From Comamonadaceae bacterium 2FH (GTDB taxonomy: Bacteria; Pseudomonadota; Gammaproteobacteria; Burkholderiales; Burkholderiaceae_C): 64,000 bases of DNA. Both the position numbers and the translations under genes were made by a program. The stretch spans positions 1 to 64,000 of the forward strand of contig SCMQ01000024.1 of NCBI GenBank assembly GCA_005503335.1, given 5' to 3'. The notes beneath the pieces were generated by a model. The model did no database searches. It was not told the DNA's origin and was given only the letters and a program-made list of their open reading frames with translations. This document shows, one piece after another, positions 45,793-54,690 of the stretch (position 1 is the first letter of the stretch; the number at the start of each line of letters is the position of its first letter).

Positions 45793-46460
45793 CAGGCTGC
45801 CGCCAGGCCCCCCAGCCATTGCATGGCCCGCTGCAATTCCCCGGGCCGGATCTCGTGGCCGCCCGGATATTCGCTGTAGCGCAGGGTCAGCGGCAGCTTG
45901 GCCGCATGGGCTTGGATCCCGTGGGCTTCAGCCAGCGGTATCACCTGGTCCTGCTGGCCGTGGCTGACCCAGAGCTGCTTGCCCTGCAATGCAGCAGCCG
46001 GCGCGACGAACGGGGCGATCTCGGGCAGCAGTCGGCTGTGCAGCACCATGGCGGCCTGCAGCAGCGCCGGCTGGGTCAGCAGCAGGCTCAGCGACATGAT
46101 CCCGCCCTGGCTGAAGCCGCCCAGCACGACGCGCGACGGCGGCACGCCCAGGCGCTCGGTGGCGTCCTGCACGGCCTGTGCGATGGCAGCGCGGCTGGTG
46201 GCCTCCTGCGCCTGGTGGATGCGGCGCGAGCCGTCGGGCGCGACGCTGAACTGGAACCAGGCGTAGCTGCCCTGCCCGAGCGCGAAGGGGCCGCGCAGGC
46301 TGATCACATGGAACTGCGGCGGGACATGGGGGGCTAGGCCGAACAGGTCCTGCTCGTTGCTGCCCACGCCATGCATCAGCACCAGCAGCCAGGGCTCGGC
46401 GGTGGTGGCGGCGGCCGGCCGTTCCAGGAAGGCGAGCGCCGGGGGGTTGGGGTTGGTCAT
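45792..46460 (-). CDS. Carboxylesterase/phospholipase-type alpha/beta hydrolase
   Basis: A 222-residue hydrolase of the small carboxylesterase (YpfH/EstB-like) family. It has LVLMHGVGSNEQDLFGL (oxyanion region), the nucleophile elbow GFSQGG (about residue 118), an Asp in HGQQDQVIP and the catalytic His in YPGGHEI. It has no signal peptide, so it is cytoplasmic and cleaves short-chain esters or lysophospholipids. The start is ATG 46460 behind AAGGAGT. It follows the dioxygenase gene by 20 bases in the same direction and is probably co-transcribed. Confidence 0.92.
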   Translation of the reverse strand: MTNPNPPALAFLERPAAATTAEPWLLVLMHGVGSNEQDLFGLAPHVPPQFHVISLRGPFALGQGSYAWFQFSVAPDGSRRIHQAQEATSRAAIAQAVQDATERLGVPPSRVVLGGFSQGGIMSLSLLLTQPALLQAAMVLHSRLLPEIAPFVAPAAALQGKQLWVSHGQQDQVIPLAEAHGIQAHAAKLPLTLRYSEYPGGHEIRPGELQRAMQWLGGLAAA

Positions 46461-46480
46461 CTCGTGTTCACTCCTTGGAA

Positions 46481-47284
46481 TCAATGCAGGGCCACGGCGT
46501 CCATGGCCAGCATGCCATACATGACCTCGCGACTCAGGTACTCGGCCCGCACCGGCGCCGCGCCACCCCAGCCGGCCGCGCCCAGCGCGAAGAACAGCGG
46601 CAGGAAATGGTCCTCGCTCGGATGGGCGCGCTTGGCATGCGGCGCGAGCTCGCGGTAGCCCAGCAAGGCCTCGCGGTCGCCGCGCTCGATGGCCGACTCG
46701 ACCCAGCGGCTGAATTCGATCACGTAGGGCGCAGGCTCGCGCGCGCCGCCGAAGAACTCGGCCAGGTTGTGCGTCATGCTGCCCGAGCCGACCAGCAGCA
46801 CGCCTTGTGCGCGCAGCGGCGCCAGGGCCTGGCCCATGGCGAACAACTCGCGGGGGCCGTCACCGACCGGCAGCGCGACCTGCACCACCGGCACCTGGGC
46901 CTGCGGGTACAGGTGCATCAGCGGCACCCAGGCGCCATGGTCGAACGGCCGCTGCTCGTCGGGCCGCGCCGCAATGCCGGCCTCAGCCAGCAGGCCCAGC
47001 ACCTCGCCGGCCAGTGCGGGGCTGCCCGGCGCCGGGTACTGCAGCTGGTAGAGCGCCGCGGGAAAACCGCCGAAATCGTGCCAGGTGGCCGGCTGGGGGT
47101 TGCTCATCACGGCCGGCTGGCGCGCCATCCAGTGCGGCGACACCAGCACGATGCCACGCAAGGCCTGGGCCGGCGCCTGGGCCTGGGCCCAGGCCTGCAG
47201 CGCGGGCCCGGTGCTGCCGGCGTCGAGCGCAAACAGCGGCGCGCCGTGCGAGACGAAGAGACTGGGAATCAGCGGGGCCGGCAT
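46481..47284 (-). CDS. DODA-type (LigB/YgiD) extradiol ring-cleavage dioxygenase
   Basis: A 267-residue protein of the class III extradiol dioxygenase superfamily similar to E. coli YgiD (4,5-DOPA dioxygenase). Metal/active-site regions visible are LFVSHGAP near the N terminus, WHDFGGFP (about 68), FDHGAWVPL (about 113) and SGSMTHNL (about 165). The true substrate of such proteins in bacteria is usually unknown. The start ATG at 47284 follows AAAGGA. First gene of a two-gene unit with the esterase. Confidence 0.9.
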   Translation of the reverse strand: MPAPLIPSLFVSHGAPLFALDAGSTGPALQAWAQAQAPAQALRGIVLVSPHWMARQPAVMSNPQPATWHDFGGFPAALYQLQYPAPGSPALAGEVLGLLAEAGIAARPDEQRPFDHGAWVPLMHLYPQAQVPVVQVALPVGDGPRELFAMGQALAPLRAQGVLLVGSGSMTHNLAEFFGGAREPAPYVIEFSRWVESAIERGDREALLGYRELAPHAKRAHPSEDHFLPLFFALGAAGWGGAAPVRAEYLSREVMYGMLAMDAVALH

Positions 47285-47436
47285 GGAAGCGTCCTTTCAG
47301 GAATGCGTATCGAAGGCCTCACTGTAGGAACTTTGACCACAAAGATAAACACGGTCCGACAGGACAGATTGTCTTTATTCCCGAGACATTCCGGGGCTTG
47401 TTCGCCGCCGGCCGGCCACGCCGGGAGGCTGTGTGA

Positions 47437-47529
47437 GAATCGTTCGGCACCGGCCGCACCACGGTGCTGCAGGGCATGGTGCACCTGGTGATCTGCGCGG
47501 TCTACCTGTTCACCACCATCGTGCCCTGA
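47437..47529 (+). pseudogene. 3' remnant of a calcium/proton antiporter (chaA-like) gene
   Basis: The frame reads a C-terminal helix GRTTVLQGMVHLVICAVYLF and ends TTIVP before TGA (47527-47529). This matches the end of ChaA-type Ca2+/H+ exchangers. A stop lies just upstream (47434) and no start exists, so only the tail is left. The same frame continues to a second stop at 47568. The rest of the 367-base gap (47285-47436 and 47569-47651) holds nothing recognised beyond leader sequence for the flanking genes. Confidence 0.55.
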
Positions 47530-47651
47530 AGCCTGGGCAAGAACATGCCGGCGGGCGGCACGCACTGAGCGTGGAACCAATTCCCGCCCCCAAGGCTCCC
47601 ATCTCTCGCCGACTGTGTCGGCACATCCCTTCATCCTTTCAGAAGCAGTAC

Positions 47652-48056
47652 ATGCCCAACACCCTAGACCTCGCCAAGCTCGTTCTCCGACTCAACCTCG
47701 GCATCCTCATGCTGCTGCACGGCATCGCCAAGCTGATCGCCGGGCCGGCCGGCATCCTGGCCATGGTGGCCAAGACCGGCCTGCCCCCGGCCCTCGGATA
47801 CCTGGTCTACGTGGGCGAGGTGCTGGCACCGCTGCTGGTGATCGTGGGCCTGTGGACCCGGCCGGCCGCGCTGGTGATGGCCCTCAACATGGTGGTCGCG
47901 GTGCTGCTGGCGCACATGGGCCAGTGGGGCGAGCTCACGCGCGGCGGCGGCTGGGCCCTGGAACTGCAGGCCTTCTACTTCGTCACGGCCCTGAGCGTCA
48001 TGCTGCTGGGCGCCGGCAAGCTCAGCCTGGGCGGCAACGCCAGCCGGCTGAACTGA
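47652..48056 (+). CDS. DoxX-family inner-membrane protein
   Basis: A 134-residue protein with four hydrophobic helices and the DoxX-family opening LVLRLNLGILMLLHGIAKLI, then GYLVYVGEVLAPLLVIVGLWTRPAAL. Family members (DoxX/YphA type) are linked to respiratory quinone or sulfur chemistry and oxidative stress, but this branch has no proven role. The ATG at 47652 has only a weak AGAAG upstream. It is convergent with the DsbA-like gene. Confidence 0.88.
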   Translation: MPNTLDLAKLVLRLNLGILMLLHGIAKLIAGPAGILAMVAKTGLPPALGYLVYVGEVLAPLLVIVGLWTRPAALVMALNMVVAVLLAHMGQWGELTRGGGWALELQAFYFVTALSVMLLGAGKLSLGGNASRLN

Positions 48057-48072
48057 GCGGGCCGGGCCCGGC

Positions 48073-48729
48073 TCATGCGCCTGCGGCGATCTGCCGCAGC
48101 GCCTGCTCGAACACCTCGGGCGGCTGGCCGCCCGAGATCAGGTGGCGCTCGTTCACGATGACGGCCGGCACCGAGTGGATGCCGGCCTGCGCGTAGAACT
48201 GCTCGCGCTCGCGCACCTGCTGCGCGTATTCGTCGCCCTGCAGGATGGCGCGGGCGCGCGCCTTGTCCAGCCCCGCTTCGTCCACCAGGCGCAGCAGCAC
48301 CTCGTGCGACGCGGGGCTTTCGGCGCGGCCGTGGTAGGCCTCGAGCAAGGCCTTCTTGAGCGCCTGCTGCCGGCCGGGCTGCCCTTCGCTTCCGGCCCAC
48401 AGCAGCAGGCGGTGCGCATCGAAGGTGTTCCAGATGCGGCCGCGCCCCTCGGGCCGGAAGGTGAAGCCGACCTCGGCCCCGCGCTGGCGGATGCGCTCGC
48501 GGATCTGCGCCTGCTGCTCGGGCGTGGAGCCGTATTTCTGCGTCAGGTGCTCGGTGATGTCCTGGCCCTCGGGACCCATCTGCGGATTGAGCTCGAAGGG
48601 CTGGAAATGCAGCTCGGCCTGCACTTCGGCCTGCAGCCGCCGCAGCGCCTCCTCCAGGGCACCCAGGCCGATCGCGCACCAGGGGCAGGAAACGTCGGAA
48701 ACGAAATCGATCTTGAGCGTGGCGGTCAT
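48073..48729 (-). CDS. DsbA-family oxidoreductase (FrnE-like)
   Basis: A 218-residue thioredoxin-fold protein with the redox motif CPWC (Cys15, Cys18) and a helical insertion, and the conserved cis-Pro segment IHSVPAVIVNERHLISGGQ. It has no signal peptide, unlike periplasmic DsbA, so it acts in the cytoplasm. FrnE-type proteins are dithiol isomerases, related to 2-hydroxychromene-2-carboxylate isomerases, and protect against oxidative stress. The ATG at 48729 begins the conserved part; the ribosome site is not clear. Confidence 0.92.
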   Translation of the reverse strand: MTATLKIDFVSDVSCPWCAIGLGALEEALRRLQAEVQAELHFQPFELNPQMGPEGQDITEHLTQKYGSTPEQQAQIRERIRQRGAEVGFTFRPEGRGRIWNTFDAHRLLLWAGSEGQPGRQQALKKALLEAYHGRAESPASHEVLLRLVDEAGLDKARARAILQGDEYAQQVREREQFYAQAGIHSVPAVIVNERHLISGGQPPEVFEQALRQIAAGA

Positions 48730-48808
48730 GGGAACAGGTTGGAATCAAGGACTGGGCGGGGCCTGACTTGATCCTAGCATCCGGCGCGCGGGCCATATCA
48801 GGCCTTCC

Positions 48809-48880
48809 ACCGGGCCGCCCCAAGGTAAGCCCGAGCCCCCTCGGGGGGCAGCGAATACACAAAGTGTTGCGCGTGGGGGC
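48809..48880 (+). repeat. Intergenic copy of the palindromic element
   Basis: CCGGGCCGCCCCAAGG, the GCCCCCTCGGGGGGCAGCGAA core and GCGCGTGGGGGC occur in the same order as in moeA and gcvT. It fills the space between the ABC permease stop (48889) and the DsbA-like gene. Its hairpin may help end the exporter transcript. Confidence 0.9.
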
Positions 48881-48888
48881 GTTTCATC

Positions 48889-50022
48889 TCAGTCCAGGGT
48901 CTTGCGGTAGCGCTTGAGCGCCACCAGGCCGGCCACCGCCAGGAAGGCCAGCATCGGCCAGAGCTCGGACCACAGCTGCGTCGCCTGACTGCCCTTGAGC
49001 ATGATGCCGCGCACGATGCGCAGGAAATGCGTCAGCGGCAGCAGTTCGCCCAGCCCCTGCGCCCAGCGCGGCATGCCGCGGAAGGGGAACATGAAGCCCG
49101 AGAGCAGGATGCTGGGCAGGAAGAAGAAGAAAGTCATCTGCATCGCCTGCAGCTGGTTGCGCGCCAGCGTGGAGAAGGTGAAGCCCACGCCCAGGTTGGC
49201 CAGGATGAAAACGCCGATCATGGCCATGAGCAGCGTGAGGCTGCCCACCATGGGCACGTCGAACAGCAGCCAGGCCGCCCCCACGATCACGCCCAGCTGG
49301 ATGTAGCCGACCAGCACATAGGGCAGGATCTTGCCCAGCATCACCTCCGACGGGCGGACCGGCGTCGCGAGCAGGTTTTCCATGGTGCCGCGCTCGCGCT
49401 CGCGCGTCATGGCCAGGGAGGTCAGCATCACCATGGTCATGGTGAGGATGGTGCCGATCAGGCCCGGCACGATGTTGTAGCGGGACAGCCCCTCGGGGTT
49501 GTAGCGCCGGTGCACGATCACCTCGTAGGGCGCCTGCCCGGGATCGAGCGGGCGCAGCGGGCCCCTCAGGTCGTGCCGCAGGGCCTGCGCGGCCACCGCA
49601 TCGAGCGCCGCGATCGCGTTGCCCGAGGCCGAAGGGTCGGTGGCGTCCGCCGACACCAGCAGGGCCGGCTTCTCGCCGCGCACCACGCGGCGGCTGAAGT
49701 CGCTCGGGATCACCACCATGAACTGAACCTGGCCGGTCTCGATCAGCGCTTCGGCCCGGGCCTGGCTCTGCCCCTGGTGCGTGACGCGGAAATAGCCGGT
49801 GTTCTGCAGCGCGGCCACGATGCTGCGCGACAGCGGCCCGCTGTCGGCGGCGACCACGGCCGTGGGCAGGCCCTTGGGGTCGGTGTTGATGGCATAGCCG
49901 AACAGCACCAGTTGCAGGACCGGCACGCCCACGGCCATGCCGAAGGTCAGGCGCTCGCGCAGCATCTGCTGGAACTCCTTGATGAAGACCGCCAGCACGC
50001 GGCGCAGCGAAAAGTCCATCAT
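48889..50022 (-). CDS. ABC-2 type multidrug exporter permease
   Basis: A 377-residue inner-membrane protein with one helix near the N terminus, a large external domain (about residues 45-175) and five to six C-terminal helices. The ABC-2 motif (MTRERERGTMENLLATPVRPSEVMLGK) is clear. It resembles the permeases of the YbhS/YbhR/YhhJ exporters. It is translated with the ATPase (the start overlaps the ATPase stop) and belongs to the three-gene set HlyD-ATPase-permease, a drug or lipophilic-compound exporter. Confidence 0.93.
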   Translation of the reverse strand: MMDFSLRRVLAVFIKEFQQMLRERLTFGMAVGVPVLQLVLFGYAINTDPKGLPTAVVAADSGPLSRSIVAALQNTGYFRVTHQGQSQARAEALIETGQVQFMVVIPSDFSRRVVRGEKPALLVSADATDPSASGNAIAALDAVAAQALRHDLRGPLRPLDPGQAPYEVIVHRRYNPEGLSRYNIVPGLIGTILTMTMVMLTSLAMTRERERGTMENLLATPVRPSEVMLGKILPYVLVGYIQLGVIVGAAWLLFDVPMVGSLTLLMAMIGVFILANLGVGFTFSTLARNQLQAMQMTFFFFLPSILLSGFMFPFRGMPRWAQGLGELLPLTHFLRIVRGIMLKGSQATQLWSELWPMLAFLAVAGLVALKRYRKTLD

Positions 50023-50963
50023 GCGCGCCCCGCGCCGGTGCCGGCAAAGGGGTCTGGCGTGCGCGCGATCAGGCTGATGAACACGTCCTCCAGGTTCGCC
50101 CGCGCCGGCTGCACCTGCAATTGCGGCCGCGCGCGCAGGTCCTCCAGCGCCGCGTCCAGCAGGGCCGGGTCCTGCCCTGCCACGTGCACCGCGTTGCCGA
50201 ACGCCGCCACGCTGAGCACGCCGGGTGCCGCCTTGAGCGGCTCCACCAGGGCCTCCATCCCCTCCCCCTGCACCGACCAGACATGCAGGCCCGACTGCTC
50301 GATGATCTCGCGCTCGGTGCCGCGCGCCAGCACCCTGCCGTAGGCGATGTAGACCAGCTCATGGCAGCGCTCGGCCTCGTCCATGTAGTGGGTGGAGACC
50401 AGCACCGTGATGCCGCGCGCCGCCAGGCGGTGGATCTCGTCCCAGAACTCGCGCCTGGCCTTGGGGTCCACCCCCGCGGTGGGCTCGTCGAGCAGCAGCA
50501 GGCGCGGCTCGTGGATCAGACAGGCGGCCAGCGCCAGCCGCTGCTTCCAGCCGCCCGACAGCGTGCCGGCCAGCTGCCGCTGGCGCTCGACCAGCCCCAG
50601 GCGCTCCAGCGCCTGCGCCACCGCCGCGCGGCGGTCCGGCAGCTGGAACAGGCGGGCCACGAAGTCCAGGTTTTCGCGGATCGACAGGTCTTCATAGAGG
50701 CCGAACCTCTGCGTCATGTAGCCGACCTGCCGCTTGATCGCCGCCGCATCGCGCAGGATGTCCAGCCCCAGGCAACGGCCCTGCCCCGCATCGGGCGTCA
50801 GCAGGCCGCACAGCATGCGGATGGTGGTGGTCTTGCCGCTGCCGTTCGGGCCCAGGAAGCCGCAGATGCGGCCGGCCCCGACCTGCAGGCGCAGGTCGTC
50901 CACCACGCTGCGCCCGCCATAGCGCTTGGTCAGTCCGGTGACGTCGATGGCCAGCTCGCTCAT
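50019..50963 (-). CDS. ABC exporter ATPase
   Basis: A 314-residue nucleotide-binding subunit. Walker A GPNGSGKTTT (about residues 39-48), signature LSGGWKQRLALA, Walker B LLLLDEPTAGVDP and the H-loop STHYMDEAERC are all present, in the DrrA/CcmA-like exporter style. The C-terminal 90 residues are a regulatory extension. The start is ATG 50963, overlapping the stop of the adaptor gene; the frame is open further upstream but that is the adaptor read out of frame. The stop overlaps the permease start. Confidence 0.95.
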   Translation of the reverse strand: MSELAIDVTGLTKRYGGRSVVDDLRLQVGAGRICGFLGPNGSGKTTTIRMLCGLLTPDAGQGRCLGLDILRDAAAIKRQVGYMTQRFGLYEDLSIRENLDFVARLFQLPDRRAAVAQALERLGLVERQRQLAGTLSGGWKQRLALAACLIHEPRLLLLDEPTAGVDPKARREFWDEIHRLAARGITVLVSTHYMDEAERCHELVYIAYGRVLARGTEREIIEQSGLHVWSVQGEGMEALVEPLKAAPGVLSVAAFGNAVHVAGQDPALLDAALEDLRARPQLQVQPARANLEDVFISLIARTPDPFAGTGAGRA

Positions 50964-51946
50964 GGTGCGCGCCCTCCGCGCTGGGACCGCACATCCAGCG
51001 GCTGCCCCGGGTGCAGGCGCAGGGCCTCCTGCGGCAGCGGACGCGCCTCGACCAGGAAGACCAGCTTGGCGCGTTGCGCATTCGAATAGATCACGGGCGG
51101 CGTGTATTCGGCCTGCGTCGCGATGTGGCTGACGCGCGCGGCGATCGGCGCGCCGCAGCCGTCGCAGTGCAGCCAAACGGCCTGCCCGAGGGCCAGCGCG
51201 CCCAGCTCGGCCTCGGGCACGAAGAAGCGCGCCTTGACATGGCCGGGCGGCAGCAGGGCCAGCACCGGCTGGCCGGGCGGCACATATTCCCCTTGGCGAA
51301 AGAAGACGTCTTCCACCCGCGCGTCGGCGGGCGCCGTCTGCCGCTTCTGCAGCTCTTTCCACTCGCTTTGGCGCAGCGCCTGCCAGGCCGCCTCCACCTG
51401 CGCCTGCGCGGCGGCGCGCTCGTCGGCGCGCGCGGGCAGCCGCGCCACGCGCAAGGCGGCCATGAGTTCGTCCACGCGCGCCTGGCTTTGCGCCACCGCC
51501 GCGCGCGCGTCGTCGATGCGGGCAGGCGAGACGAAGCCCTGTGCCAGCAATTGCTGCTGGCGCGCCAGCTCGCTGCGCGCCAGCTCGGCCTGGGCCCGGG
51601 CCTGGGCCAGCTGGGCGGAGGTCACGGCGACCTCGTCCTCGCGACGCCCCTTGCCGGCGTTGGCGGCCTGCGCGCGGGCCTGGGCCAGGCGCGCATCCGC
51701 CTCCTCGCTGGCGGCGCGCTCGGCCTCGGCTTCCAGTGCGAACAGCAGCTCGCCGCGCCTGACTTCCTGTCCCGCCTGCACCCTGAGCGTCGCCAATGTG
51801 CCGCCCAGCGGCGCGGCCACATGGATGTAGTCGCCCTCCGCATAGCCGGACCAGCCGGCCGGCGGCTTGTCGCCGCAGGCCGGCAGCAGGGCCACGAGCA
51901 GGCTGGCCAGCAGAACACGATGGCGCATGCGCAGTCGATCGATCAT
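50960..51946 (-). CDS. HlyD-family periplasmic adaptor lipoprotein of the ABC exporter
   Basis: A 328-residue protein with a lipoprotein signal (LLPAC, Cys about residue 24). A lipoyl-like half (APLGGTLATLRVQAGQEVRRGE), a coiled coil of about 110 residues rich in Ala/Arg/Gln, and a beta-barrel part ending in HPGQPLDV follow. It resembles YbhG/EmrA-type adaptors that join an ABC pump to an outer-membrane channel. GGAG lies just upstream of ATG 51946. First gene of the operon with ATPase and permease (ATGA-type overlaps). The divergent LysR gene 140 bases away is a candidate regulator. Confidence 0.92.
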   Translation of the reverse strand: MIDRLRMRHRVLLASLLVALLPACGDKPPAGWSGYAEGDYIHVAAPLGGTLATLRVQAGQEVRRGELLFALEAEAERAASEEADARLAQARAQAANAGKGRREDEVAVTSAQLAQARAQAELARSELARQQQLLAQGFVSPARIDDARAAVAQSQARVDELMAALRVARLPARADERAAAQAQVEAAWQALRQSEWKELQKRQTAPADARVEDVFFRQGEYVPPGQPVLALLPPGHVKARFFVPEAELGALALGQAVWLHCDGCGAPIAARVSHIATQAEYTPPVIYSNAQRAKLVFLVEARPLPQEALRLHPGQPLDVRSQRGGRAP

Positions 51947-52086
51947 GGACTCCCGGCTGGTTGGGATGTCTGGGCCAGGCGCCCGGCGCCAGGGCCGTGT
52001 GATTCAATAAGCGCTCAAGGGGCGGGTTTCATGATATTGCATCCATCCCCGACCAGCCAGCCTCAAGTGCGCCCCGGGACAGAGCC

Positions 52087-52995
52087 ATGGACCAACTCCG
52101 CCAGATCGAAGCCTTCGTCGCCGTGGTGCAGGCCGGCAGCTACGTGAAAGCCGCCGAGCGGCTGGCGCTGTCCAAGGCCGTGGTGTCGCGCCTGGTGCTG
52201 GAACTCGAGGCCCGGCTGGCCACCCGGCTGCTCAACCGCACGACGCGCAGGCTTTCGCTGACCGACACGGGCGCGGCGTATTTCGAGCGCTGCCGCCAGC
52301 TGCTGGACGACCTGGCCGAGGCCAACGCCGCTGCCAGCGCGACCACGGCCAGCGCGCGCGGCAGGCTCAAGCTCAACGCCCCGCTGAGCTTCGGCAACCT
52401 GCATCTGGCGCCGCTGTGGGGCGAGTTCCTGAAGCTGCACCCTCAGGTGGAGCTCGACATCACGCTGAGCGACCGCGTGGTCGACCTGGTGGAGGAAGGC
52501 TTCGACCTCGCAGTACGCATCTCGCGTGCCGGCCGTCTGCCCAGCAGCACGTTGGTGGCGCGCCCGCTGGCCAGCGACCGCATCGTGCTGTGCGCCTCAC
52601 CAGCCTACCTGCGCGACGCGCCGCCGATCGGGCAGCCGCAGGACCTGACCCAGCACCGCGTGATGGCCTATTCCTGGTGGTCGGGCGGCGATGTCTGGAC
52701 CTTCAGCGACGCCGAAGGCCGCAGCGCCAGCGTGACCACGCAGCCGCGTCTGCGCACCAACAGCGGCGACACTTGCCGCGCGGCCGCACTGGCCGATCAG
52801 GGCGTGATCTACCAACCGGCCTTCCTGGTGGGCGCCGACCTGCGCGCCGGGCGCCTGGTGGAAATCCTGCCGCAGTGGCAAGGCCCTCGGCTGGACATCC
52901 AGGCGCTCTACCCCAGCCGCAGCCACCTCTCGGCCAAGGTGCGGGCCATGGTGGACTTCCTGGTGCAGGCCTTCCAGCAACCGGGCTGGCGCTGA
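52087..52995 (+). CDS. LysR-family transcriptional regulator (1)
   Basis: A 302-residue regulator with an N-terminal winged HTH (residues 5-64: FVAVVQAGSYVKAAERLALSKAVVSRLVLELEARL) and a C-terminal periplasmic-binding-type effector domain (LKLNAPLSFGNLHLAPL onward). The subtype resembles CrgA/DmlR-like regulators. It is divergent from the adaptor-ABC exporter operon with 140 bases between starts, the usual arrangement for a LysR protein and its target. The effector is unknown. ATG 52087 lies directly upstream of the HTH. Confidence 0.92.
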   Translation: MDQLRQIEAFVAVVQAGSYVKAAERLALSKAVVSRLVLELEARLATRLLNRTTRRLSLTDTGAAYFERCRQLLDDLAEANAAASATTASARGRLKLNAPLSFGNLHLAPLWGEFLKLHPQVELDITLSDRVVDLVEEGFDLAVRISRAGRLPSSTLVARPLASDRIVLCASPAYLRDAPPIGQPQDLTQHRVMAYSWWSGGDVWTFSDAEGRSASVTTQPRLRTNSGDTCRAAALADQGVIYQPAFLVGADLRAGRLVEILPQWQGPRLDIQALYPSRSHLSAKVRAMVDFLVQAFQQPGWR

Positions 52996-53017
52996 ATCGG
53001 AATGCCGGCCGCCCGGC

Positions 53018-53461
53018 TCACTTGGCTGAGCCGGGCCGCTTGAGCATCTTGTTGACCTCGTCGAGGTGCATCTCTTCCTTGACGATCATCTGGCGCGCGT
53101 ACTCCTCGAGCAGCACCGAATGGCCCTGCGCGATCTTCAGCAGCGCGTAGTAGGCGTCGAGCGCCTTCTGCTCGTGCTCCAGGCTCTCGCGCAGGATGTC
53201 GCCGATGTCGTGCTTGGCGGTCTCGATCAGTTCACCTATCTTCAGCGAGGGATGGCCGCCCAGCGAGGTCACCAGCTCACCGGCTTGGTGGGCGTGGACC
53301 AGGCCCTCCTCGGCATTGGCCTTGAACCAGGACACGATCGGGATCCGGGTATAGCCGAACACCATCAGCGAGTAGTGCGTGTAGCGCACCACGCCGGCCA
53401 GTTCCAGTTCGAGGATGCGGTTGAGCGTATCGATCGCGGTTTTCTTCGTGCTTTCGTCCAT
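53018..53461 (-). CDS. Ferritin-like (bacterioferritin-type) protein
   Basis: A 147-residue four-helix protein. Putative di-iron ligands are Glu20 with Tyr27 (ELAGVVRY) and the EEGLVHAH segment in helix 2. In helix 3-4 they are Glu in ESLEHEQKALDAYY and ExxH as EEMH near residue 131. Length and pattern fit bacterioferritin or a DPS-like ferritin, so it probably stores iron or detoxifies peroxide in the cytoplasm. A Met that could bind haem is not obvious, so the haem-containing form is not sure. ATG 53461 has GAGGAGA 7 bases upstream. Confidence 0.85.
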   Translation of the reverse strand: MDESTKKTAIDTLNRILELELAGVVRYTHYSLMVFGYTRIPIVSWFKANAEEGLVHAHQAGELVTSLGGHPSLKIGELIETAKHDIGDILRESLEHEQKALDAYYALLKIAQGHSVLLEEYARQMIVKEEMHLDEVNKMLKRPGSAK

Positions 53462-53598
53462 GGTGGGTCTCCTCGTGCGGGTCTGAGGTCTGGACGCAAC
53501 GTGCCGCCGGGCGGCGCCGGTTCCTCTGGATGTATAGCAGATGGGCCCCGCCATTACCAGAAACCGGGACGAGCAGTACATGGTCGACCGGCCAGGTT

Positions 53599-54552
53599 TC
53601 AGGAAGGGGACTTGCGCGGCGCTCTCAAGACTTTGGGCGACTGAAGGAACAGCTCGGCGCAGAGGCCGCGCAACCAGCGATTGCCTGCGTCGTGGTGGTA
53701 GCGCGCGTGCCAATACTGCTTGACCGTGAACGACGGGATCTTGAGCGGACAGGGCAGCACGCGCAGGCCGGCCGACTGTGCCAGGGTCTCGCCGATGTGG
53801 CGCGGCAGCGTGGCCACCAGGTCGCTGGTGGACAGGATGGCCGACAGGCCGAGGAAGCCCGGCAGTTCGAGCAGCACCCGGCGCTCCACGCCCTGGGCCT
53901 TGAGGGCGCCGTCCAGCAACTGGTAGCCGGTGCCCGAGACGATGCCCACATGGGCCTCGGCCGAGTAGTCCTTGAGCGTGAAGCGTTGGGCTATGCGCGG
54001 ATGGCGCGCATTGGCCAGGCAGATCCAGTCCTGGCCATAGAGAGTCTGCTGGTAGAAGCCCGCCTCCAGTCCCGGCACCAGGCCCAGTGCCAGGTCACCC
54101 TCGCCCGACTGCAGCGCCGGCACCATGCGCGCATCGATGGCCGCCGCCTCCAGCCGCACCAGTGGCGCCAGCGCGCGCACATGGGCGAACAGGCGCGGCA
54201 GCAGCGTGATATGGCTGGCGTCGGTCATGAAGATGCGGAATTCGCGCCGCGCCGTGGCCGGATCGAAGCGCGCCTCGGTCTCTGACAGGCGGCGCAGGCC
54301 CTGCAGCACCTCGCGCACGGTCGCGATCAGCGCATCGGCGCGCGGCGTCGGCTGCATGCCCTCCGGCGTGCGCACGAACAGCGGGTCGCCGAGTTGCCGG
54401 CGCAGCCGTGCCAGCCAGATGCTGACCGTGGGCTGGCTCTGCCCCAGGCGCTCTGCCGCGCGCGTCACGCTGCGCGTGCCGTAGAGCAGGTCCAGCAGGC
54501 GCAGCAGCTTGACGTCCAGGTAGGCGGCATCGCCGCTGTCGGCTTCGGTCAT
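53599..54552 (-). CDS. LysR-family transcriptional regulator (2)
   Basis: A 317-residue protein with an HTH (LLYGTRSVTRAAERLGQSQPTVSIWLARLRRQLGDPLFVRT) and an effector domain (ARREFRIFMTDASHITLLPRLFAHV) of the NahR/NodD-like branch, which often senses aromatic or acid metabolites. It starts at ATG 54552 or four codons earlier at 54564; GAG upstream slightly favours 54552. It is divergent from the first gene of the catabolic cluster (138 bases), so it probably regulates panE-VOC-MaoC-CaiB. A CATTT-AA-AAATG palindrome (54562-54573) lies in the spacer. Confidence 0.9.
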   Translation of the reverse strand: MTEADSGDAAYLDVKLLRLLDLLYGTRSVTRAAERLGQSQPTVSIWLARLRRQLGDPLFVRTPEGMQPTPRADALIATVREVLQGLRRLSETEARFDPATARREFRIFMTDASHITLLPRLFAHVRALAPLVRLEAAAIDARMVPALQSGEGDLALGLVPGLEAGFYQQTLYGQDWICLANARHPRIAQRFTLKDYSAEAHVGIVSGTGYQLLDGALKAQGVERRVLLELPGFLGLSAILSTSDLVATLPRHIGETLAQSAGLRVLPCPLKIPSFTVKQYWHARYHHDAGNRWLRGLCAELFLQSPKVLRAPRKSPS

Positions 54553-54561
54553 GGGTCTCAA

Positions 54562-54573
54562 CATTTAAAAATG
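54562..54573. promoter_or_regulatory. Palindrome CATTT-AA-AAATG between LysR (2) and the catabolic cluster
   Basis: A perfect 5-bp inverted repeat in an AT-rich spacer, overlapping the alternative start of the LysR gene. This position would suit autoregulation and control of the divergent operon by a LysR-type protein. No canonical T-N11-A box was fixed. Confidence 0.3.
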
Positions 54574-54690
54574 CAATGAAAGCTATTTTAAGCACTGAAT
54601 TTACAACATGTACCACGCTGCCTACGATCGCGCCCTGATGCAGTTGCTGCCGCCCCGCAGGGCTGAAACCGCCGACGAGGCAAGGAGAAT

